Shown here one piece after another: positions 16,249-25,268 of a stretch of DNA of 64,000 nucleotides. Source of the DNA: Microtetraspora sp. NBRC 16547 (GTDB taxonomy: Bacteria > Actinomycetota > Actinomycetes > Streptosporangiales > Streptosporangiaceae). The stretch spans positions 49,887-113,886 of the forward strand of contig NZ_BSSE01000024.1 in assembly GCF_030268965.1 (NCBI RefSeq). The letters run 5' to 3'. The notes under the pieces are model-generated. The model was not told the origin of the DNA. It saw nothing but the letters and a program-made list of their open reading frames with translations, and made no database searches. Numbering within the stretch: the stretch's first letter is position 1; each line of letters starts with the position of its first letter. A program made the translations under genes and the position numbers.

Positions 16249-18129
16249 GTGACGGTGCGGTTGAGACTGCGGGCCCGCCTGCGGTACTGGTTCGACGGCA
16301 CGATGGACCGGGGCACCCCCGCGTTGATCGGCTGGCTGGGGCTCGCCTCCATCGCGCTCATCGCGGTGGTCACGATCCTGATCGTCCTCCTCACCAACGA
16401 GGACACCGAGCTCAACAACGGCTGGATCGGCGTGGCCTGGATGAGCCTGCTGCGCACGCTCGATCCCGGCACCATGGGCGACGACACCGGCAGTCCGGTC
16501 TTCCTCGGCCTGATGCTCACGGTCACCGTCGGCGGCATCTTCATCGTCAGCGCCCTCATCGGTGTGCTCACGACCGGCCTGGAAGCACGGATCGCGCAGC
16601 TCCGCAAGGGCCGGTCGCAGCTCATCGAGCGCGGACACACCATCATCCTGGGCTGGTCGGAACAGGTCTTCACGGTGATCGGCGAGCTGGTGACGGCCAA
16701 CCAGAGCGCCCGGCGCTCGTGCGTGGTGATCCTCGCCGACCGCGACAAGGTCGGGATGGAGGACCAGATCCGCATGCGGGTGCCCGACACCGGCCACACG
16801 CGGGTGATCTGCCGCTCAGGCAACCCGCTCAAGCGGGCCGACCTCGAACTCGTCAGCCCGGACACCGCGAAAGCGATCATGGTGATGCCGCCGCAGGTCG
16901 AGGACGCCGACATCGACGTCATCAAGGTGCTGCTGCTCCTGAACAACCGGACGTGGAGCGGCAACCGCCGCCCGCACATCGTGGCCGCGGTCCAGGACTC
17001 GGAGAACCTCGCGGCGGCCCGGCTCGCCGCCGGGGAGTCGGCGCTCGTGATCGACGCCGACGACATCACCGTCCGCATGGTGGTGCAGTCACACCGGCAG
17101 GCCGGCCTGTCCACCGTGTGCACCGACCTGCTCGACTTCGCGGGCAACGAGATCTACTTCCGGCCCGAGCCCGCCCTCGTCGGCCAGAAGTACGGCGAGG
17201 TGCTCAACTCGTACGAACTGGGCGTCCCGATCGGGGTGCACAAGGCCGACGGGCCGGTGCTGGTCAACCCTCCGGCGGACACCCCGATCGAGGCGGGTGA
17301 CAGCATGATCCTGGTCGCCGAGGACGACCTGCTCATCCGCCTGGCCGACCAGAGTCCACCGATCGTGGAGAAGGCGATCACCACGGCTCCCGAGCGGGAG
17401 CCCGTGCCCGACCGGACGCTGCTGATCGGCTGGAACGCCCGCGCCACGAAGATCATCGACCTGCTCGACCGGCTCGCCCCGCCGGGTTCGGTCGTGGACA
17501 TCGCCGCGCCCCACAGGCCCGCGTACGCCGTGGAGAGCACCAGGGAGAACCTGCTGGTCGGGTACAAGGTCTGCGAGCCGACCAGCAGGCGGTCGTTGGA
17601 GGCCCTCGACCTCGGGACGTACCAGCACATCGTCGTGCTCTCGAACGACGGTGTCGACCCGGACCGCGCCGACGACCGCACACTGGTGACGCTGCTCCAC
17701 CTGCGTGACATCGAGGTGCGGCTGGGCGACCCGTACTCGATCGTCACGGAGATGAACGACGACAACAACCGCGAGGTCGCGCAGGTCACCAAGGCCGACG
17801 ACTTCATCGTCAGCAGCAAGCTGATCTGCCTGCTGCTGACCCAGCTCGCCGAGAACCGGAACCTGTACGCGGTCTTCGCCGATCTGTTCGACCCGGCGGG
17901 GTCGGAGATCTATCTCAAGCCCGCGCCGGACTACGTGCTGCCGGGCGTCGAGGCGAACTTCGCGACCGTCATCGAGTCGGCACGGCGCAGGGGAGAGGTC
18001 GCCATCGGATATCGGCGGGCCCGCCACAGTGACGAACCCCCGGCGTACGGTGTGACGCTCAACCCGCCCAAGTGTGTGCCGCTGGTCCTGGGGGACCGCG
18101 ACCAGGTCATCGTCGTCGCCGAGGACTGA
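16249..18129 (+). CDS. CASTOR/POLLUX-related ion channel protein with RCK domains
   Basis: A 626-residue protein from GTG 16249. Two membrane helices (about residues 25-48 and 85-110) bracket a pore-like loop (WMSLLRTLDPGTMG). The rest is two tandem RCK/TrkA-N type Rossmann units, the first starting HTIILGWSEQVFTVIGELV and the second RTLLIGWNARATKIIDLL, each followed by a C-terminal RCK lobe. Bacterial relatives of plant CASTOR/POLLUX are thought to be nucleotide-regulated cation channels; this one is cytoplasmic-facing at its regulatory end. It stands alone with no transporter partner nearby. Confidence 0.85.
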   Translation: MTVRLRLRARLRYWFDGTMDRGTPALIGWLGLASIALIAVVTILIVLLTNEDTELNNGWIGVAWMSLLRTLDPGTMGDDTGSPVFLGLMLTVTVGGIFIVSALIGVLTTGLEARIAQLRKGRSQLIERGHTIILGWSEQVFTVIGELVTANQSARRSCVVILADRDKVGMEDQIRMRVPDTGHTRVICRSGNPLKRADLELVSPDTAKAIMVMPPQVEDADIDVIKVLLLLNNRTWSGNRRPHIVAAVQDSENLAAARLAAGESALVIDADDITVRMVVQSHRQAGLSTVCTDLLDFAGNEIYFRPEPALVGQKYGEVLNSYELGVPIGVHKADGPVLVNPPADTPIEAGDSMILVAEDDLLIRLADQSPPIVEKAITTAPEREPVPDRTLLIGWNARATKIIDLLDRLAPPGSVVDIAAPHRPAYAVESTRENLLVGYKVCEPTSRRSLEALDLGTYQHIVVLSNDGVDPDRADDRTLVTLLHLRDIEVRLGDPYSIVTEMNDDNNREVAQVTKADDFIVSSKLICLLLTQLAENRNLYAVFADLFDPAGSEIYLKPAPDYVLPGVEANFATVIESARRRGEVAIGYRRARHSDEPPAYGVTLNPPKCVPLVLGDRDQVIVVAED

Positions 18130-18179
18130 ACCCCGCCTGCGGCCGGAACACCGGAGCCGGGCACGCACGGGGCCGCGGG

Positions 18180-18422
18180 TCACAGCAGTCCCAAGGCGTC
18201 CTGCTCGCCCCGGCTCTCGATGACCTTGTTGATCGCGTCCACCATCTCCTGCCGGCTGTAGCTGCGGTCGGGCATCTCGTTCAGATGCGTCAGCATGTCG
18301 GCCGGCAGGCGTACGTGCGCGGACGCCGAGGCGTACACCTCGCGGCGGGTGGCCCGCTCACGATCCCGGAAGACCTCGTCCAGGACCTTCTGCATCTCCT
18401 CAAGCGCGGCATGGTCGAGCAT
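18180..18422 (-). CDS. small conserved protein of unknown function
   Basis: An 80-residue protein starting at ATG 18422, chosen because AAGGAGG sits at ideal distance upstream. A frame extending further up would bury that site. It is acidic and mostly helical, beginning MLDHAALEEMQKVLDEVF and ending DALGLL. No catalytic motif or membrane segment is visible. The middle (RLPADMLTHLNEMPDRSYSRQEMVDAI) looks like a small helical, possibly DUF2795-like fold, but I do not recognise it with confidence. Confidence 0.7.
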   Translation of the reverse strand: MLDHAALEEMQKVLDEVFRDRERATRREVYASASAHVRLPADMLTHLNEMPDRSYSRQEMVDAINKVIESRGEQDALGLL

Positions 18423-18503
18423 GACCACCCCTCCTTCGTCGCATTCATCGCCCCTACCCGCGCAGGGCTCGAGCACGCGTCGCGGGGTGCTCCCCCGCCG
18501 CGG

Positions 18504-19697
18504 TCAGTACGACTTGAGGGAGATGGAGGTCGCCGCCTTGTGGATGTTCTCCGTGATGCGCTGGGCCATGCGGGAGGAGCCGGGCATGTGGGGCAGCAGC
18601 CGGAGCATGAACATCTGGAACTTGATCTGGAAGGCGGACTTCATGACCATGCCCTTGAGGTTGCCCTCGGCGAGGTCCTGGTTGGCCGTCACGAAGGGCC
18701 GCAGCTCCCGCTCGTACGCGGCGAACGCGGCGGTGTGGTCACCGGACGCGGCGGCCAGCTCCCCGGCCAGGACGTACGCGCCGACGAGGGAGAGGCTGGT
18801 GCCCTGCCCCGAGGCGGGGGAGGCGCAGTAGGCGGCGTCGCCGACGAGGGCGACCCGGCCCGTGGACCAGGTGTCCATGTGGATCTGGCTGAGGGAGTCG
18901 TAGTAGAAGTCCGGGGCCTCGGTCATGCCGTCGAGCAGCCGGGGGATCTCCCAGCCGTGGCCGGCGAACCGCTCGGCGACGGTCTTCTTCTGCCCCTCGA
19001 CGTCGTGCCGGTCGTGGGCCTGCCCGTCCGACGAGAAGAGGAACATCGCCCTGGCGTCGGTGGCGCGCGCCGTGGAGTACATGAGGGCGGTCGCGCCGGG
19101 GAGCGCCCGGCCCATCTCGGTGCGGTCCAGGTTCAGGTGGTTGGGCACGGTGAAGATCGAGATGTGGCAGCCGAGGTCGCGGGCGAACCGCCCCTCGTCG
19201 CCGAAGGCCAGCCGGCGGACGTTGGAGTGCAGGCCGTCGGCCCCGACGACCAGGTCGAAGACGCGTGAGGGGCCGCGCTCGAAGGTGACCAGCACGCCGT
19301 CGTCGGTCTCGGTCATCGAGGTGATCGAGTCGTCGAAGATGTACTCCGCCCGGTCCGCGGTGGCCTCGTAGAGGAGGCGGCCCAGGTCGCCGCGCATGAT
19401 CTCAACGTCGGCGTCCTCCCGGCCGCCGAAGAGCTCGGCGTCCATGGTGGCCATCACCTTGCCGTGGGCGTCCACGAAGTGAGCCGCCTTCATGTCCGTG
19501 CGCAGCGCCCGCACCTTGGGCAGCAGGGCCATGCGCTCCACGACGTCGAGGGCGATCCCCCGGATGTCGATCTTGTAGCCACCGTCGCGGGGGGCGGGAG
19601 CGCGCTCCACGATGGTCGGGGCGAAGCCGTACTCGCTCAGCCAGTACGCGAGCGTGGGGCCGGCGATGCTGGCGCCAGAGATCAAAACCGTCTTCAT
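18504..19697 (-). CDS. FAD-dependent aromatic monooxygenase
   Basis: A 397-residue flavoprotein hydroxylase of the PHBH/TetX type. GxGxxG appears as ISGASIAGPTLAYWL at the start, and the second FAD motif is GRVALVGDAAYCASPASGQGTSL. The DG motif is VVGADGLHSNVR. Such enzymes use NAD(P)H and oxygen to hydroxylate, and sometimes detoxify, small aromatic compounds. The start ATG 19697 is preceded by GAGGAGT. The gene diverges from a TetR regulator and its promoter holds a repeated 15-bp site, so it is probably repressed until a ligand is present. Confidence 0.88.
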   Translation of the reverse strand: MKTVLISGASIAGPTLAYWLSEYGFAPTIVERAPAPRDGGYKIDIRGIALDVVERMALLPKVRALRTDMKAAHFVDAHGKVMATMDAELFGGREDADVEIMRGDLGRLLYEATADRAEYIFDDSITSMTETDDGVLVTFERGPSRVFDLVVGADGLHSNVRRLAFGDEGRFARDLGCHISIFTVPNHLNLDRTEMGRALPGATALMYSTARATDARAMFLFSSDGQAHDRHDVEGQKKTVAERFAGHGWEIPRLLDGMTEAPDFYYDSLSQIHMDTWSTGRVALVGDAAYCASPASGQGTSLSLVGAYVLAGELAAASGDHTAAFAAYERELRPFVTANQDLAEGNLKGMVMKSAFQIKFQMFMLRLLPHMPGSSRMAQRITENIHKAATSISLKSY

Positions 19698-19740
19698 GGG
19701 GGACTCCTCAGGTTCGGGCCGTTCTGGCCGTCTGCCGTCC

Positions 19741-19769
19741 ACTGTACAAATGTCTCAGAAAAGTGTCTA
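19741..19769 (-). promoter_or_regulatory. sigma-A-like promoter of the FAD monooxygenase gene
   Basis: On the minus strand TAGACA (19769-19764) and TACAGT (19746-19741) are separated by exactly 17 bp, 44 bp upstream of the monooxygenase start. One copy of the 15-bp direct repeat lies in the spacer, where a bound repressor would block RNA polymerase. Confidence 0.6.
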
Positions 19770-19785
19770 GTACAAATGTCTCAGA
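19745..19785. promoter_or_regulatory. candidate TetR operator: two 15-bp direct repeats
   Basis: TACAAATGTCTCAGA occurs at 19745-19759 and again, identically, at 19771-19785. The 26-bp period puts both copies on nearly the same face of the helix. The first lies between the -35 and -10 of the monooxygenase promoter; the second is next to that -35 and covers the -35 region expected for the TetR gene, whose likely -10 is TAGGGT at 19795-19800. Confidence 0.65.
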
Positions 19786-19807
19786 CGTAAGTGTTAGGGT
19801 GCGAGGC

Positions 19808-20377
19808 ATGGGAAATCGGGAAGATCTGCTCGCCGGAGCCAAGCGCTGCCTCTACGAGAAGGGGTACACGCGCACCACCGCGCGCGACATCGCGGCGGCG
19901 TCCGGCACCAGCCTGGCCTCCATCGGCTACCACTTCCGGTCCACGAAGGCCCTGCTCAACGAGGCGCTCGTCGACACCATGCGCGAGTGGGGCGACGAGC
20001 TGGAGCGGGCGCTCGGCACGGACACCGGCATGCGCCCCGGCTCACAGGAGCGGTTCGAGGCGATCTGGGAGCGGGTGGTCGGCTCGTTCACCGAGCGCAG
20101 ACCGCTCTGGAGCACCCAGTTCGAGGTGATCACCCAGCTCGACCACCTGCCGGAGATGCGCGAGGTGTTCGGCGCCGGTCTGGAGGAGGCGCGGTACGGC
20201 CTCGCCGAGATCTTCGACCCGGACGCCGACCCCGAGACGCTCCGCGTGACCGGCCGGCTCTACCACACGCTGCTCAGCGGCCTGCTGTCGCAGTGGCTGA
20301 TCGACCCCGAGCACGCGCCCACCGGACGCGACCTCGCCGAGGCGATCAGAGCCGTCGCCGCCGGTTTCGGCCGCTGA
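19808..20377 (+). CDS. TetR-family transcriptional regulator
   Basis: A 189-residue protein from ATG 19808. The N-terminal helix-turn-helix is classical: TTARDIAAASGTSLASIGYHFRSTKALL. The C-terminal half is a helical ligand-binding domain. The probable -10 hexamer TAGGGT ends seven bases before the ATG, so the message is probably leaderless, although GAGG is also near. An earlier in-frame ATG at 19763 would place the operator inside the gene and is less likely. It is divergent from the FAD monooxygenase and most likely represses both genes. Confidence 0.88.
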   Translation: MGNREDLLAGAKRCLYEKGYTRTTARDIAAASGTSLASIGYHFRSTKALLNEALVDTMREWGDELERALGTDTGMRPGSQERFEAIWERVVGSFTERRPLWSTQFEVITQLDHLPEMREVFGAGLEEARYGLAEIFDPDADPETLRVTGRLYHTLLSGLLSQWLIDPEHAPTGRDLAEAIRAVAAGFGR

Positions 20378-20496
20378 CCTCGGCGACGACGAGACCGCGT
20401 GCGGCCGGGAGCTGACGGACCGCTCAGAGTGATGGGCCGCTCGGGGTGGGAGTCGGGGTGAGGGACCGTGAGCCGGGGAGGGAGGAGTATTCCCGA

Positions 20497-22833
20497 ATGC
20501 GATGTTCCAGGCGATTATTTCTCCAGTTCGGCGGTGTCGGCGTGGCCGGAGCGCTGATCTCGGGGTGTGCGGAGCACGCGTACGTCGAGCGCCCCGGTGA
20601 TCCTTCCTTCGCCCTGCTGCGCCGCCGGTGGCGGGACGTGACGGCGGGGTCGGGGTTCGACCCGGCCGCCGAGCCGTACCGGACCCGGCTGGCGAAGCTG
20701 GGGACGACGGCGGCCGGTTACCGGGACTCGATGGCGCCGACCGGCGCGTCGCTCTGGCCGGATCTGGCGTTCCCTTCCTTCACCGGCACTCCGGCGCGGC
20801 TGCGGGCCATGGCCCGCGCGTACGCGCTGCCGGGGACCGGCCTGACCGGTGACGCGAACCTGGCCGCGGCCGTCTCCACCGGCATCGACCACTACCGGCG
20901 GCAGGTGTACGCCGCGGACGCGGACCCGGTCGGCAACTGGTGGAACTGGGAGATCGGCGTCCCCAAGAAGCTCCTCGACGCGGCCGTGCTGATCGGTCCG
21001 CACCTGACGGACCGGCAGAGCAGGGCGCTGCGGGACGCGGTGGACCACTTCCTCCCCGAATGCCGTCTGGACGACTACAGCGGCACCAGCACCGGGGCCA
21101 ACCGGGTGGACCTGTGCACGGTGACCCTGCTGCGCGCCATCCTCAGATCCGACCCGGACAAGGCCGCCCTGGCCGTCTCGGCGCTCTCCCCGGTCTTCCC
21201 GTACGTCCACGAGGGCGACGGCTTCTACCGGGACGGCTCCTTCATCCAGCACGCGACCGTCCCCTATCAGGGCGGGTACGGAGCGGTGCTGCTGTCCGGC
21301 CTGGCGACACTGTTCGCGGTGTTGCGCGGGTCGCCATGGGAGATCACCGACCCGAACACGCAGATCGTCTTCGACGCCGTCGAGAGGTCGTTCGCGCCGT
21401 TCATCCACGACGGCTTCTGCATGGACCTCGTCAGCGGTCGCGGGATCGACAGGAGACCGTACGGCGACCACGAGAGGGGACGCGGGATCGCCTCCTCGAT
21501 CCTGCTGCTCGGGGACGCGGCCTCGGCCGCCGAGCGCGCCCGCTGGCAGGCCATGGTCAAGGGGTGGGCGCTGCGGGACACCTGTGTGTCCATGTTCAGG
21601 GCGGCCGAGGGCGACGATCTCGGGTTCCATGCCCGCCTCGCCGCGATTTCGGGTGACGACGCGATCCCCGCGGCCGATGAACCCGTCGGGCACCGGCTCC
21701 AGACGGTGAGCGCCCGCGCCGTCCATCGCCGGCTTGGCTGGTGCGCGGGGCTCAGCATGGCCTCCCACCGGATCGGCCACTACGAGCACGGCAACGGCGA
21801 GAACCCGCGTGGCTGGCACACCGGCTCAGGAATGCTCTACTGGTGGGGCCAGGGCCACGGCGACCAGTACTCCGACTCCTTCTGGCCCACCGTCGATCCC
21901 TACCGCCTGCCGGGCACGACGGTCTCCACCCGGCGGCTGGCCGACGGCGCCGGTGAGGGCTGGGGCGACACCTGCCCGCCGGGCCGCTGGGTGGGCGGCG
22001 CCACCGACGGCGTATACGCGGCGGTCGGCCAGCACCTGAACGGCTTCGAAAGCACGATGGAGGCCTTCAAGTCGTGGTTCTTCCTCGATGACGCCGTGCT
22101 CTGCTTGGGTGCCGGGATCACCAGTGAGGACGGCGTCCCGGTCGAGACCATCGTGGACAACCGCAGAACCGACGCGCTCCTCACCGTGAACGACCCTGTG
22201 AACGACCCTGTGAACGACACTGCGGACGACCCTGTGGACGACCCCGTGGACGACGCGGCGGGCTGGGCGCACCTTGAGGGGCATGGCGGCTACGTCCTGC
22301 CGGGCGGGGCCCGCCTGCACACGCTGCGCGAGGAACGCACCGGCGGCGCGAACCCGGTGACCCGCGCCTATGTGACCCTCTGGCTCGATCACGGCGTCGA
22401 TCCCCGCTCGGCGGGTTACGTCTACCTGCTCCTGCCGGGTGCGAGCCTGGCGGAGACCCGGGCCCGCGCCGCCGACCCCGGCTGGGTCCGCGTCCTCGCC
22501 AATACCGCCCGGCAGCAGGGCGTCCGGGTCCCCTCGTTGGGGATCACCGCCGTCAACTTCTGGAACGACGGCGCGGCCGGCGGCCTGGCCGCCTCGGCCC
22601 CGTGCGCGGTCCTCGTCAGGGAGGGCGGCGACGGTACGGCCACGCTGACGGTGTCCGATCCCCGGTGTGACCTGAACGAGCTGACCGTGATCTGGGATCG
22701 GCCGGTGGCCGAGGTGCTCCACGGGCACCCTCTCCTCGTGAGCGCCGCGACCGGCGCCGCGCTCACGCTCGTATTCGGGCGTCTCGCCGACCGAGGCGGC
22801 AGCTCCCAAACGGTCACCGTGCGCCTCGTCTAA
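20497..22833 (+). CDS. polysaccharide lyase family 8 (hyaluronate/chondroitin/xanthan lyase type)
   Basis: A 778-residue exported enzyme. The N-terminus SRRLFLQF is a twin-arginine signal and ISGC a lipobox, so it is probably a Tat-exported lipoprotein. The alpha/alpha toroid holds NWWNWEIGVPKKLLD, STGANRVDL, DGSFIQHATVPYQGGYG and YEHGNGENPRGWHTGSGMLYWW, the usual family 8 substrate and catalytic positions (Asn, His, Tyr, Arg). The beta-sandwich half follows. Family 8 enzymes cleave uronic-acid polymers by beta-elimination. ATG 20497 follows GGGAGGAGT. An acidic repeat (VNDPVNDP...) interrupts the beta domain near residue 570. It has no visible operon partner. Confidence 0.87.
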   Translation: MRCSRRLFLQFGGVGVAGALISGCAEHAYVERPGDPSFALLRRRWRDVTAGSGFDPAAEPYRTRLAKLGTTAAGYRDSMAPTGASLWPDLAFPSFTGTPARLRAMARAYALPGTGLTGDANLAAAVSTGIDHYRRQVYAADADPVGNWWNWEIGVPKKLLDAAVLIGPHLTDRQSRALRDAVDHFLPECRLDDYSGTSTGANRVDLCTVTLLRAILRSDPDKAALAVSALSPVFPYVHEGDGFYRDGSFIQHATVPYQGGYGAVLLSGLATLFAVLRGSPWEITDPNTQIVFDAVERSFAPFIHDGFCMDLVSGRGIDRRPYGDHERGRGIASSILLLGDAASAAERARWQAMVKGWALRDTCVSMFRAAEGDDLGFHARLAAISGDDAIPAADEPVGHRLQTVSARAVHRRLGWCAGLSMASHRIGHYEHGNGENPRGWHTGSGMLYWWGQGHGDQYSDSFWPTVDPYRLPGTTVSTRRLADGAGEGWGDTCPPGRWVGGATDGVYAAVGQHLNGFESTMEAFKSWFFLDDAVLCLGAGITSEDGVPVETIVDNRRTDALLTVNDPVNDPVNDTADDPVDDPVDDAAGWAHLEGHGGYVLPGGARLHTLREERTGGANPVTRAYVTLWLDHGVDPRSAGYVYLLLPGASLAETRARAADPGWVRVLANTARQQGVRVPSLGITAVNFWNDGAAGGLAASAPCAVLVREGGDGTATLTVSDPRCDLNELTVIWDRPVAEVLHGHPLLVSAATGAALTLVFGRLADRGGSSQTVTVRLV
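22186..22257 (+). repeat. 12-bp coding repeat in the polysaccharide lyase gene
   Basis: Six units of 12 bp related to GTGAACGACCCT encode VNDPVNDPVNDTADDPVDDPVDDA. The unit resembles the one at the start of the hpnG-ispH fusion (GTGACCGACCCT), although the genes are unrelated and on opposite strands. Confidence 0.85.
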
Positions 22834-22964
22834 GCCTTGTCCAGCAGGCCGACCTGCCCGCCTACGGGCTGAAGTTTTTCACTACTGTGGCGAAGATTCT
22901 TCAGGAACACCCCATGTATGCGATAGAAGATCACCCGTACCTACTGTCTCTTCTTGGGGTATAC

Positions 22965-23609
22965 GTGACAAAGTTCCTTCGAATTGTGACGGCGCAGACG
23001 TTCGCCGCCCTCTTCTTCCTTGCCGCCTTCTCCGGCCCTGCCCATGCCGACTCGACCGAAAGCGATGCTCAGATCGCCGCCGAGTGGCAGACCGCGTGGG
23101 ACACCTACAAGTTCTCCGACACGAAGCCACCCGCCGCGGGCTCAGGGCGGAGCCGGGTCACGACCAGCATCTCCATCGACATCACCGCCCCCGCCAAGCA
23201 GGTCTTCACCTCGTACTCGAACATCAACAACCACATGGGCGGCAACCCGTTCCTGAAGCGTGTCGTCACCCACAAGGACTGGCGCCGGGGTGACACGCGC
23301 TACATCAACCTCACCGCCATCGAGGACATCCCGTACGAGGGCACGATCGTCACCAGCAAGACGCACGCGCAGCAGCGCCTCCACAAGGAGGACCTCTACT
23401 ACGAGACGGACACCTGGTCGCTGCCCAACGTCGTCACGCACCAGAAGATCGTTTTCACCAAGCTGAGCGGCGGGAAGACCCGGGTGACCGAGCGCCTCAC
23501 CTTCGACGCGGACGACTCGATGATCGACTTCGTCGTCACGAACGGCGTCGCCTCCCACCAGCAGAACCAGGCCTACCTCAAGCAGGCGATCGAGAGCGGC
23601 GCGATCTGA
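22965..23609 (+). CDS. secreted SRPBCC/START-like protein of unknown function
   Basis: About 214 residues from GTG 22965, preceded by GGGGT. The N-terminus (KFLRIVTAQTFAALFFLAAFSGPAHA) is a good Sec signal peptide with an AHA cleavage site. Earlier in-frame starts would place extra charged residues before it. The mature part has TTSISIDITAPAKQVFTSYSNINN and later alternating strands ending in a long helix, the pattern of a helix-grip (SRPBCC) fold that binds hydrophobic ligands. No precise family is recognised. It reads toward a shared hairpin with the mdeA-like locus. Confidence 0.65.
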   Translation: MTKFLRIVTAQTFAALFFLAAFSGPAHADSTESDAQIAAEWQTAWDTYKFSDTKPPAAGSGRSRVTTSISIDITAPAKQVFTSYSNINNHMGGNPFLKRVVTHKDWRRGDTRYINLTAIEDIPYEGTIVTSKTHAQQRLHKEDLYYETDTWSLPNVVTHQKIVFTKLSGGKTRVTERLTFDADDSMIDFVVTNGVASHQQNQAYLKQAIESGAI

Positions 23610-23691
23610 TCCGCAGTCGGGCGCGGCATCCGCTTTCGCGAGGTACCCCCGTGGCGGGGCATCCGATCGGATGACCGGGCCCGCGCCGGGC

Positions 23692-23731
23692 GCCACCGTG
23701 GACGAGCATCTCAGGGCACGTCCACGGTGGC
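23692..23731. terminator. bidirectional hairpin terminator
   Basis: Perfect 13-base inverted arms, GCCACCGTGGACG and CGTCCACGGTGGC, around a 14-base loop. It lies between the converging SRPBCC gene (+) and the trans-sulfuration locus (-). No T-run, as is common in actinomycetes. Confidence 0.7.
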
Positions 23732-23752
23732 CCCATCCGCTGCCTCGGCGCG

Positions 23753-23919
23753 TCAGCGTCCGGTCAGGCCGAGCGCGGCGTCGACGATGGAACCGGTGTC
23801 GATTAGTTGGCGACCGACGGGTCCGCGACGGCCTCCCAGATCGCGCCCTCGTCCAGCTCGGCGTCACCGATCAGGCTGATGAACCGGCCGGCCGGAGGCG
23901 TCGTGTCGAACCGCTCGTG
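23753..23919 (-). pseudogene. remnant of a 2-oxoacid dehydrogenase E1 gene (MdeB/AceE-like)
   Basis: Directly downstream of the trans-sulfuration gene, one minus-strand frame (23919-23806) reads GRFISLIGDAELDEGAIWEA followed by VADPSVAN and a stop. This is the thiamine-diphosphate motif region of homodimeric E1 enzymes (GDAELDEG). The neighbouring frame from 23806 to 23756 reads LIDTGSIVDAALGLTGR and a stop, plausible as the C-terminal end of the same protein. Some 800 residues are missing and no start is left. In mdeRAB loci an E1-like gene (mdeB) follows the methionine gamma-lyase gene, which is the position seen here. Confidence 0.6.
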
Positions 23920-23958
23920 TCATGGTGCGTGGAGAGTCCAGCTCTTCTCGGTAGCGGT

Positions 23959-25212
23959 CTACGCGTGCGACACGCCCGCACGCGCGGGAGCCGGGCGGTG
24001 CGCGGCGAGGGCCTGATCGAGGTCGGCCATCAGGTCCTCGTGGTCCTCCAACCCGATGGAGAGCCGGACCAGGCCGTCGGACGGGCGGGCGTCGGGGGTG
24101 ACGGGCCGGTGCGTCAGCGACGCGGGATGCTGGATCAGCGAGTCGACGCCGCCCAGGGACACCGCGTGGGTGAACAGGCGGACCGCCGATGTGAGGTGCC
24201 TGGCCTGCTCCAGACCTCCGCGGAGGTCGATCGAGATCATCGCCCCGGTGCCCTTCATCTGCCGGTTGAGCAGTCCCCGCGGATCCTCCGCGATCCCGGG
24301 GTAGTGCACACGGGAGACGCTCGGGTGGGTGCTCAGCCACGCGGCGATGCGCTGGGCGTTCGCCTGCTGCGCGCGGACCCGGATCGGGAGCGTGGCGAGC
24401 CCCCGGTGCAGGAGGTACGCGCCGAGCGGGTGGAGAAGGGCGCCCGTGATGGCGCGGACCCGTCGCAGCGCGGCCGCCTGCTCCTGGTCGCAGGCGATGA
24501 CACCGGCGATGACGTCGCCGTGCCCCCCGAGATACTTGGTCGCGCTGTGCAGGACCATCGAGGCGCCGAAATCGACGGGGTTCTGCAGGATCGGGGTGGC
24601 GAACGTGTTGTCCACGAGAACGGGAACGCCGCGGGCCGCCTCGACGACGGCACGGATGTCGACCAGGTCGAGTGTCGGGTTGGCGGGCGTCTCCAGGATG
24701 ATCAGCGCCGTGTCCGGCCGAAGCGCCGCGGCGACGCCCTCCGCCGTACAGAACGTCGCCTCGGCGCCGAGTACGCCCGAAGCCAGCAGGTGATCGGTCC
24801 CGCCGTAAAGCGGCCGGACCGCCACGATGTGGCGGCGGCCGGTCTCCCGCGTCGTCGCGAGGATCGCCGCGGTCGTCGCCGCCATACCCGATGAGAACGC
24901 CACGGCGGCCTCGGTGTGCTCCATCCGCGCCAGCGCCGACTCGAATCGGGCCACGGTCGGGTTCCAGAGCCGCCCGTAGACGGCTCCGCCCTCCGCGTAC
25001 GGCGTTCCCCCGCCGGCCATGGCCTCGTACGAAAGGCCGCCGACCTCGACGTCCGGCAGCGGATTGGTCGACGACAGATCGATGGGAAGCGCGTGGACAC
25101 CGAGTTCGGCGAGGTCCTCGCGGCCCGCGTGGACGGCGATGGAGTCGAGCTGCAGCCGAGGCGAGATCATGCGGCAACCATGAGCGAATCCGCAGCGACT
25201 TTCAATGCTCAT
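23959..25212 (-). CDS. PLP-dependent trans-sulfuration enzyme (MdeA/CGS/CGL family)
   Basis: A Cys/Met-metabolism PLP enzyme of up to 417 residues. The PLP lysine lies in HSATKYLGGHGDVI, and VDNTFATPI, ETPANPT and YGRLWNPT are family hallmarks. Members include cystathionine gamma-synthase, cystathionine gamma-lyase and methionine gamma-lyase. The loop after the phosphate region reads PLYGGTDHLL; methionine gamma-lyases usually have YGCT, so the diagnostic cysteine is absent. The Lrp-type divergent regulator and the E1 remnant downstream argue for a catabolic mde-type locus. ATG 25212 may be leaderless (TAGTTT five bases upstream); ATG 25170 is an alternative that matches the family N-terminus better. 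Confidence 0.87.
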   Translation of the reverse strand: MSIESRCGFAHGCRMISPRLQLDSIAVHAGREDLAELGVHALPIDLSSTNPLPDVEVGGLSYEAMAGGGTPYAEGGAVYGRLWNPTVARFESALARMEHTEAAVAFSSGMAATTAAILATTRETGRRHIVAVRPLYGGTDHLLASGVLGAEATFCTAEGVAAALRPDTALIILETPANPTLDLVDIRAVVEAARGVPVLVDNTFATPILQNPVDFGASMVLHSATKYLGGHGDVIAGVIACDQEQAAALRRVRAITGALLHPLGAYLLHRGLATLPIRVRAQQANAQRIAAWLSTHPSVSRVHYPGIAEDPRGLLNRQMKGTGAMISIDLRGGLEQARHLTSAVRLFTHAVSLGGVDSLIQHPASLTHRPVTPDARPSDGLVRLSIGLEDHEDLMADLDQALAAHRPAPARAGVSHA

Positions 25213-25214
25213 TG
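25203..25214. promoter_or_regulatory. small palindrome in the mdeA/Lrp divergent promoter
   Basis: CAATGCTCATTG has 5-base arms CAATG/CATTG around CT and overlaps the presumed first ATG and start point of the trans-sulfuration gene. Lrp-type regulators bind weak palindromes of this size, so it may be the operator; the evidence is position and symmetry only. Confidence 0.3.
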
Positions 25215-25268
25215 CGGAAACTAGCGCTGTTCGCCAGGATCAGTGCAGATTCAGCAACAGGAGCACTG

